Part shown: positions 33,595 through 42,454 of the stretch, in pieces | Position numbering within the stretch: the first letter of the stretch is position 1 | Layout: every line of letters begins with the position of its first letter | Source: Streptomyces cyaneus | GTDB taxonomy: Bacteria; Actinomycetota; Actinomycetes; Streptomycetales; Streptomycetaceae | DNA length: 64,000 nucleotides | Assembly: GCF_004028635.1 (NCBI RefSeq) | Contig: NZ_RQJW01000005.1 | Location: forward strand, 660,982-724,981 | Direction of reading: 5' to 3' | Translations under genes and position numbers: made by a program | The notes under the pieces: model-generated | The model's input: only the letters and a program-made list of their open reading frames with translations | Database searches by the model: none | Told to the model about the DNA's origin: nothing

Positions 33595-34215
33595 GTGCGA
33601 TTTCGTCTGACCCCCCGGGAGACGAGCTTCTACGACATGTTCGCCGCATCCGCGGACAACATCGTCACGGGCTCGAAGCTCCTGATGGAACTGCTCGGGG
33701 CGGACACCGCCGGCCGGGCCGAGATCGCAGAGCGTATGCGGGCCGCAGAACACGCAGGTGACGACGCCACACACGCGATCTTCCACCAGCTGAACTCCTC
33801 GTTCATCACGCCGTTCGACCGCGAGGACATCTACAACCTCGCGTCGTGCCTCGACGACATCATGGACTTCATGGAGGAGGCCGTCGACCTGGTCGTCCTC
33901 TATAACGTCGAGGAACTGCCCAAGGGCGTCGAGCAGCAGATCGAGGTGCTGTCGCGCGCGGCCGAGCTGACGGCCGAGGCGATGCCGAACCTGCGCACGA
34001 TGGACAACCTCACCGAGTACTGGATCGAGGTCAACCGCCTCGAGAACCAGGCCGACCAGATACACCGCAAGCTCCTGGCCCACCTCTTCAACGGCAAGTA
34101 CGACGCGATCGAGGTCCTGAAGCTCAAGCAGATCGTCGACGTCCTGGAGGAAGCGGCGGACGCCTTCGAGCATGTGGCGAACACGGTGGAGACCATCGCC
34201 GTCAAGGAGTCCTGA
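33595..34215 (+). CDS. DUF47 (PhoU-like) protein partnered with Pit
   Basis: 206 aa from GTG with a TTGAGGACC leader. All-helical PhoU-related fold: FYDMFAASADNIV at the start, FDREDIYNLASCLDDIMDFMEEA in the middle, and metal-binding acidic residues (ExxxD/DD). DUF47 proteins gate or regulate Pit transporters. It ends 9 bp before the pit gene, an arrangement conserved in many bacteria. No PHO box seen upstream. A TAGCAT at 33552-33557 may be the -10. Confidence 0.93.
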   Translation: MRFRLTPRETSFYDMFAASADNIVTGSKLLMELLGADTAGRAEIAERMRAAEHAGDDATHAIFHQLNSSFITPFDREDIYNLASCLDDIMDFMEEAVDLVVLYNVEELPKGVEQQIEVLSRAAELTAEAMPNLRTMDNLTEYWIEVNRLENQADQIHRKLLAHLFNGKYDAIEVLKLKQIVDVLEEAADAFEHVANTVETIAVKES

Positions 34216-34224
34216 GACCCACCC

Positions 34225-35223
34225 ATGGACACCTTTGCGCTGGTCGCGACCATCGGAGTCGCGCTCTTCTTCACGTACACCAACGGCTTCCACGACTCCG
34301 CGAACGCGATCGCCACCTCCGTGTCGACGCGCGCGCTGACACCGCGGGCCGCGCTGGCGATGGCCGCGGTGATGAATCTCGGCGGTGCCTTTCTGGGTTC
34401 GGGCGTGGCCAAGACGGTCAGTGAGGGCCTGATTCAGACACCCGAGGGCTCGAAGGGAATGGGCATTCTCTTCGCCGCCCTGGTGGGCGCGATCACCTGG
34501 AACCTCGTCACCTGGTACTTCGGCCTGCCGTCGTCCTCCTCCCACGCCCTGTTCGGCGGCATGGTGGGAGCGGCGCTGGCCGGCGGAACAACGGTGTACT
34601 GGCACGGCGTACTGGAGAAGATCGTCATCCCGATGTTCGTCTCACCGATCGTCGGCCTGTGCGCCGGCTACTTGGTCATGACGGCCATCATGTGGATCTT
34701 CCGCCGCGCCAATCCGCACAAGGCCAAGCGCGGCTTCCGTATAGCCCAGACGGTCTCGGCCGCCGGCATGGCACTCGGGCACGGCCTTCAGGACGCCCAG
34801 AAGACGATGGGCATCGTCGTCATGGCCCTGGTCATCGCCGACGTCGAGGACTACGGCGACCCCATCCCGGTCTGGGTCAAGATCGTGTGCGCCGTGATGC
34901 TGTCCCTCGGCACCTACGCCGGCGGCTGGCGCATCATGCGCACCCTCGGCCGCAAGATCATCGAACTCGACCCCCCACAGGGCTTCGCCGCGGAGACGAC
35001 CGGCGCGTCGATCATGTTCACCACAGCCTTCCTTTTCAAGGCCCCCATCTCCACGACCCACGTCATCACCTCCGCGATCATGGGCGTCGGCGCCACAAAG
35101 CGGGTGAACGCCGTGCGGTGGGGCGTGGCCAAGAACATCGTCCTGGGTTGGTTCATCACCATGCCGGCAGCGGCGGCGGTGGCAGCGGCGGCGTTCGGGG
35201 TTGTGCATCTGGCGTTCTTGTAG
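34225..35223 (+). CDS. pit: Low-affinity inorganic phosphate transporter Pit
   Basis: 332 aa with about ten membrane segments in two PiT halves. Signatures: FTYTNGFHDSANAIATSVS at the N-terminus and FLFKAPISTTHVITSAIMG near the C-terminus. It transports metal-phosphate with protons. Translation is probably coupled to the DUF47 gene. It complements the high-affinity Pst system 3 kb upstream, so both uptake routes and polyphosphate storage are in one region. Confidence 0.95.
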   Translation: MDTFALVATIGVALFFTYTNGFHDSANAIATSVSTRALTPRAALAMAAVMNLGGAFLGSGVAKTVSEGLIQTPEGSKGMGILFAALVGAITWNLVTWYFGLPSSSSHALFGGMVGAALAGGTTVYWHGVLEKIVIPMFVSPIVGLCAGYLVMTAIMWIFRRANPHKAKRGFRIAQTVSAAGMALGHGLQDAQKTMGIVVMALVIADVEDYGDPIPVWVKIVCAVMLSLGTYAGGWRIMRTLGRKIIELDPPQGFAAETTGASIMFTTAFLFKAPISTTHVITSAIMGVGATKRVNAVRWGVAKNIVLGWFITMPAAAAVAAAAFGVVHLAFL

Positions 35224-35264
35224 ACGCCGGGGCTTCGCCTCATGGTGCGCCGGTCGGCCTCATC

Positions 35265-35627
35265 CAGCCCGTCCGGCGTTCGAGGACGAGCTCTGCCATC
35301 CCGATCCCCCACCCGCCCTCTAGGGGCTCTGCCTCGCGGCGGCGGCGGTCATTTCCTGGTGCCGGTCCCGGCATTTCAGCCCGTCCGGTGTTCGAGGACG
35401 AGCACGGCCATCCCGATCCCCCACCCACCCGCTGAGGGCTCTGCCTCACTGCGGCAGCGGTCACTTCCCGGCGCCGGCCCGTGCATTTCAGCCCGTCCGG
35501 CGTTTGAGGACGAGCTCCGCCATCCCTAGCCCCCACCCACCCGCGGGGGGCTCTGCCTCACTGCGGCGGCGGCTACTTCCCGGCGCCGGCCGGCATCATC
35601 CAGCCCGTCCGGCGTTTGAGGACGAGG
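35265..35627. repeat. Four tandem copies of a 112-bp repeat
   Basis: CAGCCCGTCCGGCGTTTGAG and variants begin at 35265, 35377, 35489 and 35601, an exact 112-bp period three times. Between them, segments with CCATCCCGATCCCCCACCC and GGGCTCTGCCTC repeat with few changes. The fourth unit is partial and runs into hairpins. The CAGCCCGTCCGGCG sequence is a common Streptomyces intergenic repeat; the tandem array is unusual. No gene is supported here. Confidence 0.9.
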
Positions 35628-35649
35628 CCCGTTCAGGGCCGATGGGGGT

Positions 35650-35700
35650 CCAGGGGGCTACGCCCCCTGGCGGGGTCGAAGGGGCGGAGCCCCTTCAAGG
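35650..35700. terminator. Consecutive GC-rich hairpins after the repeat array
   Basis: CCAGGGGGC (35650-35658) pairs with GCCCCCTGG (35662-35670). A second stem, AAGGGGC / GCCCCTT, lies at 35679-35696. This pairing is commonly found next to the CAGCCCGTCCGGCG element in Streptomyces. Confidence 0.6.
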
Positions 35701-35821
35701 ACGGGACGGGTAGGGGCGGCGGGGGCGAGAATCCCCAGCCCCGCACACGAACGACCACCCGCACCATGGAACCCCGCCCCCCACCACCCCGTCTCGTTCC
35801 ACGTAACTCCCAGGAGGCGAC

Positions 35822-37390
35822 ATGGAACGACGTACCTTCATCGGCAGCGGCGCGGCAGCCCTCACCGCCCTGGCAGCAACCGCCTGCAAGGGCAACGCAG
35901 ACACAGACGCGGGCGCAGGCACAGGCACAGGCACAGCCACCCGCACAGAAACCACCGCCACTCGATCCTCCACCGCCCCCGCCAACTGGACCGCCCTCGC
36001 CCAAGACCTCGACGGCCCCCTCATCCGCCCGGGCGACGCCGACTGGAAATCGGCCCACCAGCTCTACAACACCCGCTTCGACGCCCTGAAGCCCGCCGCA
36101 GTCGCCTACGTCGCCCACCCCGACGACATCCGCACCACCCTCGCCTACGCCCGAGCCCACAACCTCCACGTAGCCATCCGCAACGGCGGCCACTCCTACG
36201 CCGGCTGGTCCTCCGGCAACAACCGCCTGATCATCGACGTCTCCAAGCTCAACCGCATCCGAGCCTCGGGCAACACCGCGGTCGTCGGCGCCGGCTCCAA
36301 GCTCATCGACGTCTACCGAGCCCTCGCCGCAAAGGGCGTCACCATCCCCGCCGGCTCCTGCCCCACCGTCGGCGTCTCCGGCCTCACCCTCGGCGGCGGC
36401 CACGGCGTCACCTCCCGCGCCTACGGCCTGACCTGCGACAGCCTCACCCAGGCCACCCTGATAACCGCCGACGGCAAGCAGCTCACCGCCAACGCCACCA
36501 CCAACAAGGACCTCTTCTGGGCCCTGCGCGGCGCCGGCAACGGCAACTTCGGCGTCGTGACGGAACTGCACTTCAAGACCCACCCCGCCCCCCAGGCCGT
36601 AACGGCATACATGACCTGGCCCTGGTCGAAGGCGACCGCGCTGATCAAGGCCTGGCAGGAGTGGGGCCCGACCCAGCCCGACGAGATCTGGTCGGCCCTG
36701 AGCATCTCGAACCACGCGGGCGGCACCCCGACCATCTCCGTCGCCGCGTTCTCCCTCGGCACCTACCGCGAACTCCAGAACGCGGTGGACCGCCTGGCCG
36801 ACCGCCCCGGCGGCCCCGGCCCCGCGAGCAACGTCGCCCTCAGGCGCCGCTCGTACGAGGAGTCGATGGAGCTGTACGCCGGCTGCTCGTCCTTCGAGAC
36901 GGACGCGATGTGCCACCTCCCCGGCTCCACCCCGGGCCGCTCCCCCCAGGGCGCCCTGGGCCGCGAGACGTACACGGCGAAGTCGGACTTCTTCGACCGC
37001 TCCCTCTCCTCCGCGGGCATCCAGACCCTGCTGAAGCAGATGCAGTCGGTCCGCGGCGGCTCCGGCAGCATCGCCCTCACGGCCCTCGGCGGGGCCGTCA
37101 ACCGCGTCTCCCCCACGGCGACGGCCTTCGTGCACCGCCGCTCGCGCATGCTGGCCCAGTACATCGCCTCCTGGCGCGCCGGCACGACGGGCACCACGGC
37201 CCAGGCCTGGCTGAAGTCGGCCCACGACGCGATGCGGCCGTACGCCTCGGGCGCCGCGTACCAGAACTACACCGACCCGACCCTGAGGGACTGGCGCAAG
37301 GCGTACTACGGGGACGCGGCAACGCGCCTGACGAGGCTGAAGAAGCAGTACGACCCGCAGGGTTTCTTCACGTACCCGCAGGCGCTGTAG
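35822..37390 (+). CDS. FAD-linked BBE-type oxidase, Tat lipoprotein
   Basis: 522 aa. MERRTFIGSG begins a twin-arginine-like signal that ends in the lipobox LAATAC, so an extracytoplasmic lipid-anchored flavoenzyme is predicted. The FAD_binding_4 domain has RNGGHSYAGWS, with His as a histidyl-FAD ligand. Cys in GSCPTVGVSGLTLGGG matches the second (cysteinyl) attachment site of bicovalent BBE-type oxidases. The C-terminal BBE motif YQNYTDP...FFTYPQAL is present. It likely oxidises a sugar or an alkaloid- or polyketide-like substrate with O2; the substrate is unknown. RBS CAGGAGG. Its 5' region (Ala/Gly/Thr-rich) is a typical lipoprotein linker. Confidence 0.9.
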   Translation: MERRTFIGSGAAALTALAATACKGNADTDAGAGTGTGTATRTETTATRSSTAPANWTALAQDLDGPLIRPGDADWKSAHQLYNTRFDALKPAAVAYVAHPDDIRTTLAYARAHNLHVAIRNGGHSYAGWSSGNNRLIIDVSKLNRIRASGNTAVVGAGSKLIDVYRALAAKGVTIPAGSCPTVGVSGLTLGGGHGVTSRAYGLTCDSLTQATLITADGKQLTANATTNKDLFWALRGAGNGNFGVVTELHFKTHPAPQAVTAYMTWPWSKATALIKAWQEWGPTQPDEIWSALSISNHAGGTPTISVAAFSLGTYRELQNAVDRLADRPGGPGPASNVALRRRSYEESMELYAGCSSFETDAMCHLPGSTPGRSPQGALGRETYTAKSDFFDRSLSSAGIQTLLKQMQSVRGGSGSIALTALGGAVNRVSPTATAFVHRRSRMLAQYIASWRAGTTGTTAQAWLKSAHDAMRPYASGAAYQNYTDPTLRDWRKAYYGDAATRLTRLKKQYDPQGFFTYPQAL

Positions 37391-37481
37391 CCGCTACAAG
37401 CGCAAGGAACAAGGAACGAGGAACGAGGACGAGGAACAGGGAACGAGAAACCAGGAACTCCGAAAGGCCCGGGCCCAGGCC

Positions 37482-38192
37482 CTAGGCGGCGAGGTCCCGC
37501 TCCTCAGCCCCCGCCGACTCCTTCCGAGCCCCCGGAATCAACGCCTCCTGCCCACCCGCCCGGGACAACCCCCGCGACCTGATCAGCCACCCACCCCTCG
37601 GCGACCGCTCGATCGCGGACATCACGGGCGTCAACAGCGCCATGGCGAGCGGCGACAGCAACAGCGCGACAGCCGTACCGAGCGCGAACCCACCGACGAC
37701 ATCGGTCGGATAGTGCACGCCCATGTAGACCCGGCAGAACCCTTCGAGGAGCGCGAGCCCGATCCCGACCAGCCCGAACTTCCGGTTCGCGACGAACAAT
37801 CCGACCCCCAGGGCCATGGCGATCGTCGCGTGGTCACTCACGAACGAGTAGTCGGTCTTGCCGGACACCAGGACTTCGAGCCCTTGGTGATCGTTGAACG
37901 GCCGAGGCCGCTCGACGAACCCCCGTATGGGCACATTCACGAGCACCGCGATCGCCGCAGCCAGCGGCGCCCACACGAGCGCGGCCACGGACGAGGCGGC
38001 GTCCTCCGCGCCCCGCCGCCGCACGGACCACCAGCACCACACCGCGAGCAGGATCAGGGCGAGCAGCAGCCCGTACTCACCGACGTACTCCATGACCCGG
38101 TCGAACCAGCGCGGCGCGTCCTTGGCCAGGCCATTGATGTCGTAGAGCAGCTCGACGTCGGGGTTCGACCCGGATTCTGCGAGTCCAGCCAT
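37482..38192 (-). CDS. PAP2-superfamily membrane phosphatase
   Basis: 236 aa from the ATG at 38192. Five to six membrane segments. The acid phosphatase signature is split as usual: RGFVERPRP (C1), YSFVSDHAT (C2, Ser-x-His variant SDH) and CRVYMGVHYPTD (C3, catalytic His and Asp). It hydrolyses lipid phosphates such as undecaprenyl diphosphate or phosphatidic acid at the outer face. A longer in-frame start exists upstream but has no RBS. Confidence 0.9.
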   Translation of the reverse strand: MAGLAESGSNPDVELLYDINGLAKDAPRWFDRVMEYVGEYGLLLALILLAVWCWWSVRRRGAEDAASSVAALVWAPLAAAIAVLVNVPIRGFVERPRPFNDHQGLEVLVSGKTDYSFVSDHATIAMALGVGLFVANRKFGLVGIGLALLEGFCRVYMGVHYPTDVVGGFALGTAVALLLSPLAMALLTPVMSAIERSPRGGWLIRSRGLSRAGGQEALIPGARKESAGAEERDLAA

Positions 38193-38388
38193 GATGCTGC
38201 GGCCCCTTCGTCGTCTCTCCGGCGCATCTTGCGTACGCCGCTCCGCCCACCCCCGTGGTTGTGATCCGGCTACTACACCAGGAACGCACGGCCCCCGTTG
38301 ATACGTTCCACACTCCACTGAATGATCACGCAGACGTTATCGAAGAGATACCCATCGCTGCAGCTCAGGGGGTGGGTTCACGCTCCGT

Positions 38389-39390
38389 CTACACCGCCGT
38401 GGGCAGCGCTTTCGCGCCATCTTCGGTCACCCGCGTGGCCCCGAAGTAGTCGGGGGTGTCGATCGGGTCGAACCGGATCACAGCACCCGTTCTCGGCGCG
38501 TCAATCATGTATCCGCCACCGACATAAATCCCGACATGCCGGATGGCCCGGGAGTTGGTGAGGTCGTCCGAGAAGAACACCAGATCCCCGGGCAACAACT
38601 CGTCCCTGGCCGGATGCGGCCCAGCGTTGTACTGATCATTGGCGACCCGCGGCAACGTGATCCCCACGCTCTCGTACGCGGCCTTGGTCAACCCCGAACA
38701 GTCGAACCGCCCACCGTCCTCAGCGGTACCGTCACCGCCCCAGAGGTAGAGCGTGCCGAGTTTCTTCTGGGCGTAGTAGATGGCGCCGGCGGCCTGCTTG
38801 CTCGGATCCACCCGGCTGACGGGCGCGGCGAAGCTCTCCTCCAGAGTCGTGATCGTCTTCACGTAGTTCTGGGTCTCCTTGTACGGCGGCACACCCCCGT
38901 ACTTGATGACCGCGTAGGCCCCGGCGTTGTAGGACGCGAGCATGTTCTTCGTCTGGTCGCCGGGTACGTCCTTCACATACGAGGCGAGCTTGCAGTCGTA
39001 CGACGCGGCCGACGGAATCGCGTCGTTCGGATCCCATACGTCGCGGTCGCCGTCACCGTCGCCGTCGACGCCGTGCGTGGCCCACGTCCCCGGGATGAAC
39101 TGCGCGATGCCCTGCGCGGCCGCCGGGCTCTGGGCCTTCGGGTTGAACCCGCTCTCCTGGTACAGCTGGGCGGCGAGCAACGCGGGATTGATGGCGGAGC
39201 ACATATTGCCCCACTTCTGCACGAGCGCCTGATACGCGGCCGGAACAGCCCCCTTGGCAAGGGTCTTGGCCCCGCCGCCCACCCCGCCCGCGAGGTTCCC
39301 GGCGACGATGTAGACCCCGACGACGAGCAGCATCACGAAGCTGAGCCCCGCCGCGACAGCGGCACCCGCCACGATCCATGCCTTACGCAC
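38389..39390 (-). CDS. Bifunctional cell-wall hydrolase: lytic transglycosylase (SLT) + NlpC/P60
   Basis: 333 aa from the GTG at 39390 (GAGGGG about 9 nt upstream); a TTG six bases earlier is also in frame. N-terminal membrane anchor (about 5-32). The SLT domain (about 50-180) has catalytic Glu in YQESGFNP, GIAQFIPGTW and a calcium-like DGDGDGDRD loop. NlpC/P60 (about 205-320) has Cys in FDCSGLT and His in IRHVGIYVG. This architecture is the VirB1-like muramidase/peptidase of Gram-positive conjugation systems. It lies about 11 kb before the T4SS-like cluster and may serve it. Confidence 0.92.
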   Translation of the reverse strand: MRKAWIVAGAAVAAGLSFVMLLVVGVYIVAGNLAGGVGGGAKTLAKGAVPAAYQALVQKWGNMCSAINPALLAAQLYQESGFNPKAQSPAAAQGIAQFIPGTWATHGVDGDGDGDRDVWDPNDAIPSAASYDCKLASYVKDVPGDQTKNMLASYNAGAYAVIKYGGVPPYKETQNYVKTITTLEESFAAPVSRVDPSKQAAGAIYYAQKKLGTLYLWGGDGTAEDGGRFDCSGLTKAAYESVGITLPRVANDQYNAGPHPARDELLPGDLVFFSDDLTNSRAIRHVGIYVGGGYMIDAPRTGAVIRFDPIDTPDYFGATRVTEDGAKALPTAV

Positions 39391-39432
39391 CGTCAACCGC
39401 CCCTCGCCCGCCGGGAGTCCGCCCGCGCCAGT

Positions 39433-40221
39433 TTAGGAGCTTCCCACGTGGACGGCGGTGCAACCGGCGCTCTGCCGGTACAGCGCGGCCGCCTGAGCCC
39501 CGAGGACGACGCTGTACGACACATCAGCCGTGGCCCCGCCCCCCTCATGCCCGCCGAGCACGCCCACGACCTCCCCGTCTCCGTTGACCCACGGACTCCC
39601 ACTGGTCCCCCCGCTGAAGCCGGGGCAGGCGATGCGTTGTTGCATACGGCTGTGCAGACGCGGCTTGTCGCTGCAACTGACCGGTGCTTCGCGTGAGTTG
39701 GGGTAACCGGTGACGGTCACTGCCGTGGCCCCGGTGGCCGTACCGGTGACGAACCGATTGCCGCCGACGACGTCCTCGACCCCCTTCTCCTCCCGGCGCC
39801 CCACCACCGCGAACGCCACATCACTGTCCTCGTCCTCGTCCTGCCCCTGAGCCCACCCGTCGGGCAGAAACCGCCGCCCGACCTGCCACACCCCGTACGG
39901 CGCCTCGCCGTCCCGGTACCCGGGCACGAAGACGAGTGCGTCCGTGCGTCCGGCCAGGCAGTGGGCGGCGGTGACGATGAGGTCGTGGTGGGGACTGCGC
40001 ACGACGGACGCGGTGCAGAAGTGGCTGCCGCGGAGGTGGGCACGATCACCGGCCGCGAACAGCGCACCGACCCGAGCACTCTGCCCCGTCGCCACGGCGA
40101 CCGCGGTCACACCGAAGGGACCGGCACCCGCGTCAGCGGCCGCGACGGAGGCGGAGGTGAGGGCGAGGAGGAGGCCGGCGGCGTACAGGTACAGGCGGGA
40201 GATGCGGGAGGTGCGCTTCAT
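39433..40221 (-). CDS. Secreted trypsin-like serine protease (S1)
   Basis: 262 aa. A signal peptide (RLYLYAAGLLLALTSASVAAADA) is followed by a chymotrypsin-fold domain. Triad: His in TAAHCLAG, Asp in DSDVAFAVV and Ser in GGTSGSPWV. Six or so Cys form likely disulfides (HFC/AHC, SCSDK/IACPG). No propeptide or binding domain is obvious. Secreted protease of unknown target. Confidence 0.92.
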   Translation of the reverse strand: MKRTSRISRLYLYAAGLLLALTSASVAAADAGAGPFGVTAVAVATGQSARVGALFAAGDRAHLRGSHFCTASVVRSPHHDLIVTAAHCLAGRTDALVFVPGYRDGEAPYGVWQVGRRFLPDGWAQGQDEDEDSDVAFAVVGRREEKGVEDVVGGNRFVTGTATGATAVTVTGYPNSREAPVSCSDKPRLHSRMQQRIACPGFSGGTSGSPWVNGDGEVVGVLGGHEGGGATADVSYSVVLGAQAAALYRQSAGCTAVHVGSS

Positions 40222-40376
40222 CGCGGGCCACTGTGGCCCACGAAGGTGAGAGAAGCGTCAAACGCCGTACGCCGAAGCGACTTAGCCCACCTTGCGTGGA
40301 TCGACGACCAGAAGGAGGACACTTCATATACGTCCAGCCCGTCGGGCAGAGCCCACAACCTAAAAGGAATCCCCCC

Positions 40377-40637
40377 GTGGCTGAAATCCCCCCGAACCTC
40401 ACCTGGGAGCGCGCGGCCCCACCCGACGCCACCGGCCCGGGCCCCTGGATCGAGATCGCCTTCGGCGAGGGCGACGACGGCGACGGCAACGCCCCCGTCT
40501 ACATCCGCGAGACCAGCGCCCCGGACAACGTGGTCACCACCAACCGCCGCAAGTGGGACGCCTTCGTACTGGGCGTACAGGCGGGAGAGTTCGACCACTT
40601 CGTCGAGGGGATCAACGAGAACCCGACGCCCATGTGA
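40377..40637 (+). CDS. DUF397-type small protein (first locus)
   Basis: 86 aa from GTG, with AAAAGGAATC as RBS. It contains a DUF397-like pattern (TWERAAPPDATG, WIEIAFGE, VYIRETSAPD) followed by NRRKWDAFVLGVQAGEFDHF. It precedes the XRE/DUF5753 regulator gene by 260 bp on the same strand. In Streptomyces such pairs (as in BldB/WhiJ-like sets) form regulator-antagonist units. The 260-bp gap holds ACCCGTTTGGGT (40731-40742) within GTGTACCC/GTGTACCCC repeats, which may be the operator. Confidence 0.8.
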   Translation: MAEIPPNLTWERAAPPDATGPGPWIEIAFGEGDDGDGNAPVYIRETSAPDNVVTTNRRKWDAFVLGVQAGEFDHFVEGINENPTPM

Positions 40638-40896
40638 CGTTCATCACACTGCAGGTGGCGAGTGCCCAGCGGTCGATTCGACATATGGCTTTTCGGGAAC
40701 TTTCACTCTGACGCTGTTCGATCGGAGTGTACCCGTTTGGGTGTACCCCATTCGAATGTGGCCAAGTGCTACCCACCCGAGACTGCTCATAGGGTTAGGG
40801 TCGGGCGCGGACCGCTGCGCCCGACCATGCCCGACAACAGCTGGTCGCGTGGCAGGCAGCACTGAGGCGCGGTCAGCGCGCCCCAGAAGGAGTCCC

Positions 40897-41751
40897 ATGC
40901 CCACCGCCTCCGACCCAAGCCTGAACCGGCGAAAACTGCGCCTCGCACTGAAGGCCGCGCGCGACAAGACGGGCCTGACACAACGCGATGCCGCCGACCG
41001 CCTTGACTGGTCACTGTCAAAGGTGATCCGAATCGAGGCGGGCACCGTGAGCCTGTCCGTCACCGACCTCCAGGCGATGCTCCGTCTGTACGAGGTCACC
41101 GACGAGGCACTCGTCGCGGAGCTGGAGCAGGCGGCGCGAGGCAGCAAGGGCCAGTCATGGTGGTCGGAGTACAACGACATCATCGCGCCCCCCTTCGCGC
41201 AGTTCCTGGGCTACGAGAGCGCGGCGGACTCCATCCGCGCATACCACCCCACCCTGGTGTCCGGCCTGCTCCAGACCACGGACTACATGAGCGCCCTCTT
41301 CGCCGCGTCGCCCGCCGCCACCGAGGTCCAGCGCCGTATCGACCTCAGGACGGCCCGGCAGGAACGCGTCTTCGCGGACGGGGCCCCGGCCGTGACCATG
41401 ATCGTCGACGAGTCCGCGCTGCGCCGGCTCGTCGGAGGCCCCGGCGTCATGCGCAACCAGCTCAGTCACATCAGGCAGTTGACGGGCACTCAGAGAATCA
41501 AGCTCCAGGTCCTGCCACTCAGCGCCGGCGCTCACGACAGCCTGGAGGACAGTTTCGTCCTCTTCGGCTACCGCGACGACGAGGACGTCCTGTACCTGGC
41601 CGGCCCCGGCGGCGTCCTCACCAACCGGGACAACCGCGAGATGGTCGCCCGCTACCAGGAGTGCTTCGAGGACCTGACCGACAAGGCGCTGAGCCAGGAC
41701 GCGTCGGTCGCTCTCCTGGACGAACTGCTCGGCCAATTGAACCGTTCCTGA
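40897..41751 (+). CDS. XRE-family regulator with DUF5753 (WhiJ-like)
   Basis: 284 aa from the ATG at 40897 (AGAAGGAG RBS). The helix-turn-helix (about 15-72) reads LTQRDAADRLDWSLSKVIRIE. The DUF5753 domain (about 95-280) has the typical RAYHPTLVSGLLQTTDYM and RQERVF blocks. These proteins are abundant in streptomycetes and usually pair with a DUF397 protein to control development or antibiotic genes. One DUF397 gene lies upstream and another lies downstream on the opposite strand. Confidence 0.93.
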   Translation: MPTASDPSLNRRKLRLALKAARDKTGLTQRDAADRLDWSLSKVIRIEAGTVSLSVTDLQAMLRLYEVTDEALVAELEQAARGSKGQSWWSEYNDIIAPPFAQFLGYESAADSIRAYHPTLVSGLLQTTDYMSALFAASPAATEVQRRIDLRTARQERVFADGAPAVTMIVDESALRRLVGGPGVMRNQLSHIRQLTGTQRIKLQVLPLSAGAHDSLEDSFVLFGYRDDEDVLYLAGPGGVLTNRDNREMVARYQECFEDLTDKALSQDASVALLDELLGQLNRS

Positions 41752-41787
41752 ATCCGACGACCAGGCACCGACGGGGGCACACAGGCC

Positions 41788-42240
41788 ATGGCGAACGAGA
41801 AACGGAGGCGAAAGGACCGGCGTTCGGACGTCGGCCGCTCCTCCGGCACGACCACCCGGCCGGTGAAACGGGCGCCTGCCCGCGAGCTGTCGGTGCCCGG
41901 TCCTCTCACCGCGCAGGGCATCACCAGCGACGAGGCCTGCGCACGCCTGCGGCGCCTGCGTCACGACGACACGGACGACGCCATACGCCGCAGAAGGGCG
42001 CACACGGACGACCTGATACGGGTGCTGCGCAACCTGACCGCCCTGGCCGTGTTCTCCTCGGCCACCCTGACCCTGGTGGCGTACGCGGGTGTCCGCATGG
42101 GCATCCCGCCCGAGGCATGCGTGGTGGGCAGTTTCAGTGCGGCCGTACTACTGGTCAGGACTTTCGCAAAGGCGTTCGAGGCGGTACGGCCTTCACTGCC
42201 GGACGCACCAAAAGACCCACCGTCCACCGATGAGCGGTAA
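41788..42240 (+). CDS. Two-span membrane protein with basic N-terminus
   Basis: 150 aa. The basic cytoplasmic N-terminal half (about 1-85) is Arg-rich (KRRRKDRRSD, RRRRAHTDD). Two membrane segments follow (about 85-108 and 112-128), then an acidic tail. It starts 36 bp after the XRE gene and is probably co-transcribed. The last 86 bp overlap the opposite-strand gene at 42155. No family recognised. Confidence 0.7.
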   Translation: MANEKRRRKDRRSDVGRSSGTTTRPVKRAPARELSVPGPLTAQGITSDEACARLRRLRHDDTDDAIRRRRAHTDDLIRVLRNLTALAVFSSATLTLVAYAGVRMGIPPEACVVGSFSAAVLLVRTFAKAFEAVRPSLPDAPKDPPSTDER

Positions 42241-42454
42241 CGGGCGCCCGTGCCCACCACCAGCCGGCGACCGCTGCCACCAGAAGCAGGACCAGCGCCC
42301 ACACCACGAACCGGACGACGAGGTCCCCGCCCAGCAGCGACGCCCCCGCACCGGCCGCCGCGGCGACCAGCCCCGTCACCACGCAGTAGCTCGCCAACTC
42401 ACCCCGGCCGCACTGAGGGTGCACGCCTCGATCGGCTGGATCACAACTGTTCAT
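42155..42454 (-). CDS. Small two-span membrane protein
   Basis: 99 aa from an ATG with GGAGG at good spacing. Two hydrophobic segments (about 22-40 and 47-66) with a WWWAR boundary. It overlaps the 3' end of the upstream DUF397 gene by 14 bp on the same strand and overlaps the convergent gene at 41788 by 86 bp. The good RBS and coupling support it; the antisense overlap lowers confidence. Both flanking DUF397 loci are linked to a small membrane protein gene. Confidence 0.55.
   Translation of the reverse strand: MNSCDPADRGVHPQCGRGELASYCVVTGLVAAAAGAGASLLGGDLVVRFVVWALVLLLVAAVAGWWWARAPVTAHRWTVGLLVRPAVKAVPPRTPLRKS

Noticed and set aside
35240..35640. CRISPR array at the four-fold repeat
   Set aside because: Period is 112 bp and the segments between the conserved cores are themselves repeated, not unique spacers; no cas genes.
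35240..35713. Several short open frames within the 112-bp repeats
   Set aside because: They are repeats of the same translated element, without RBS or conserved domain.
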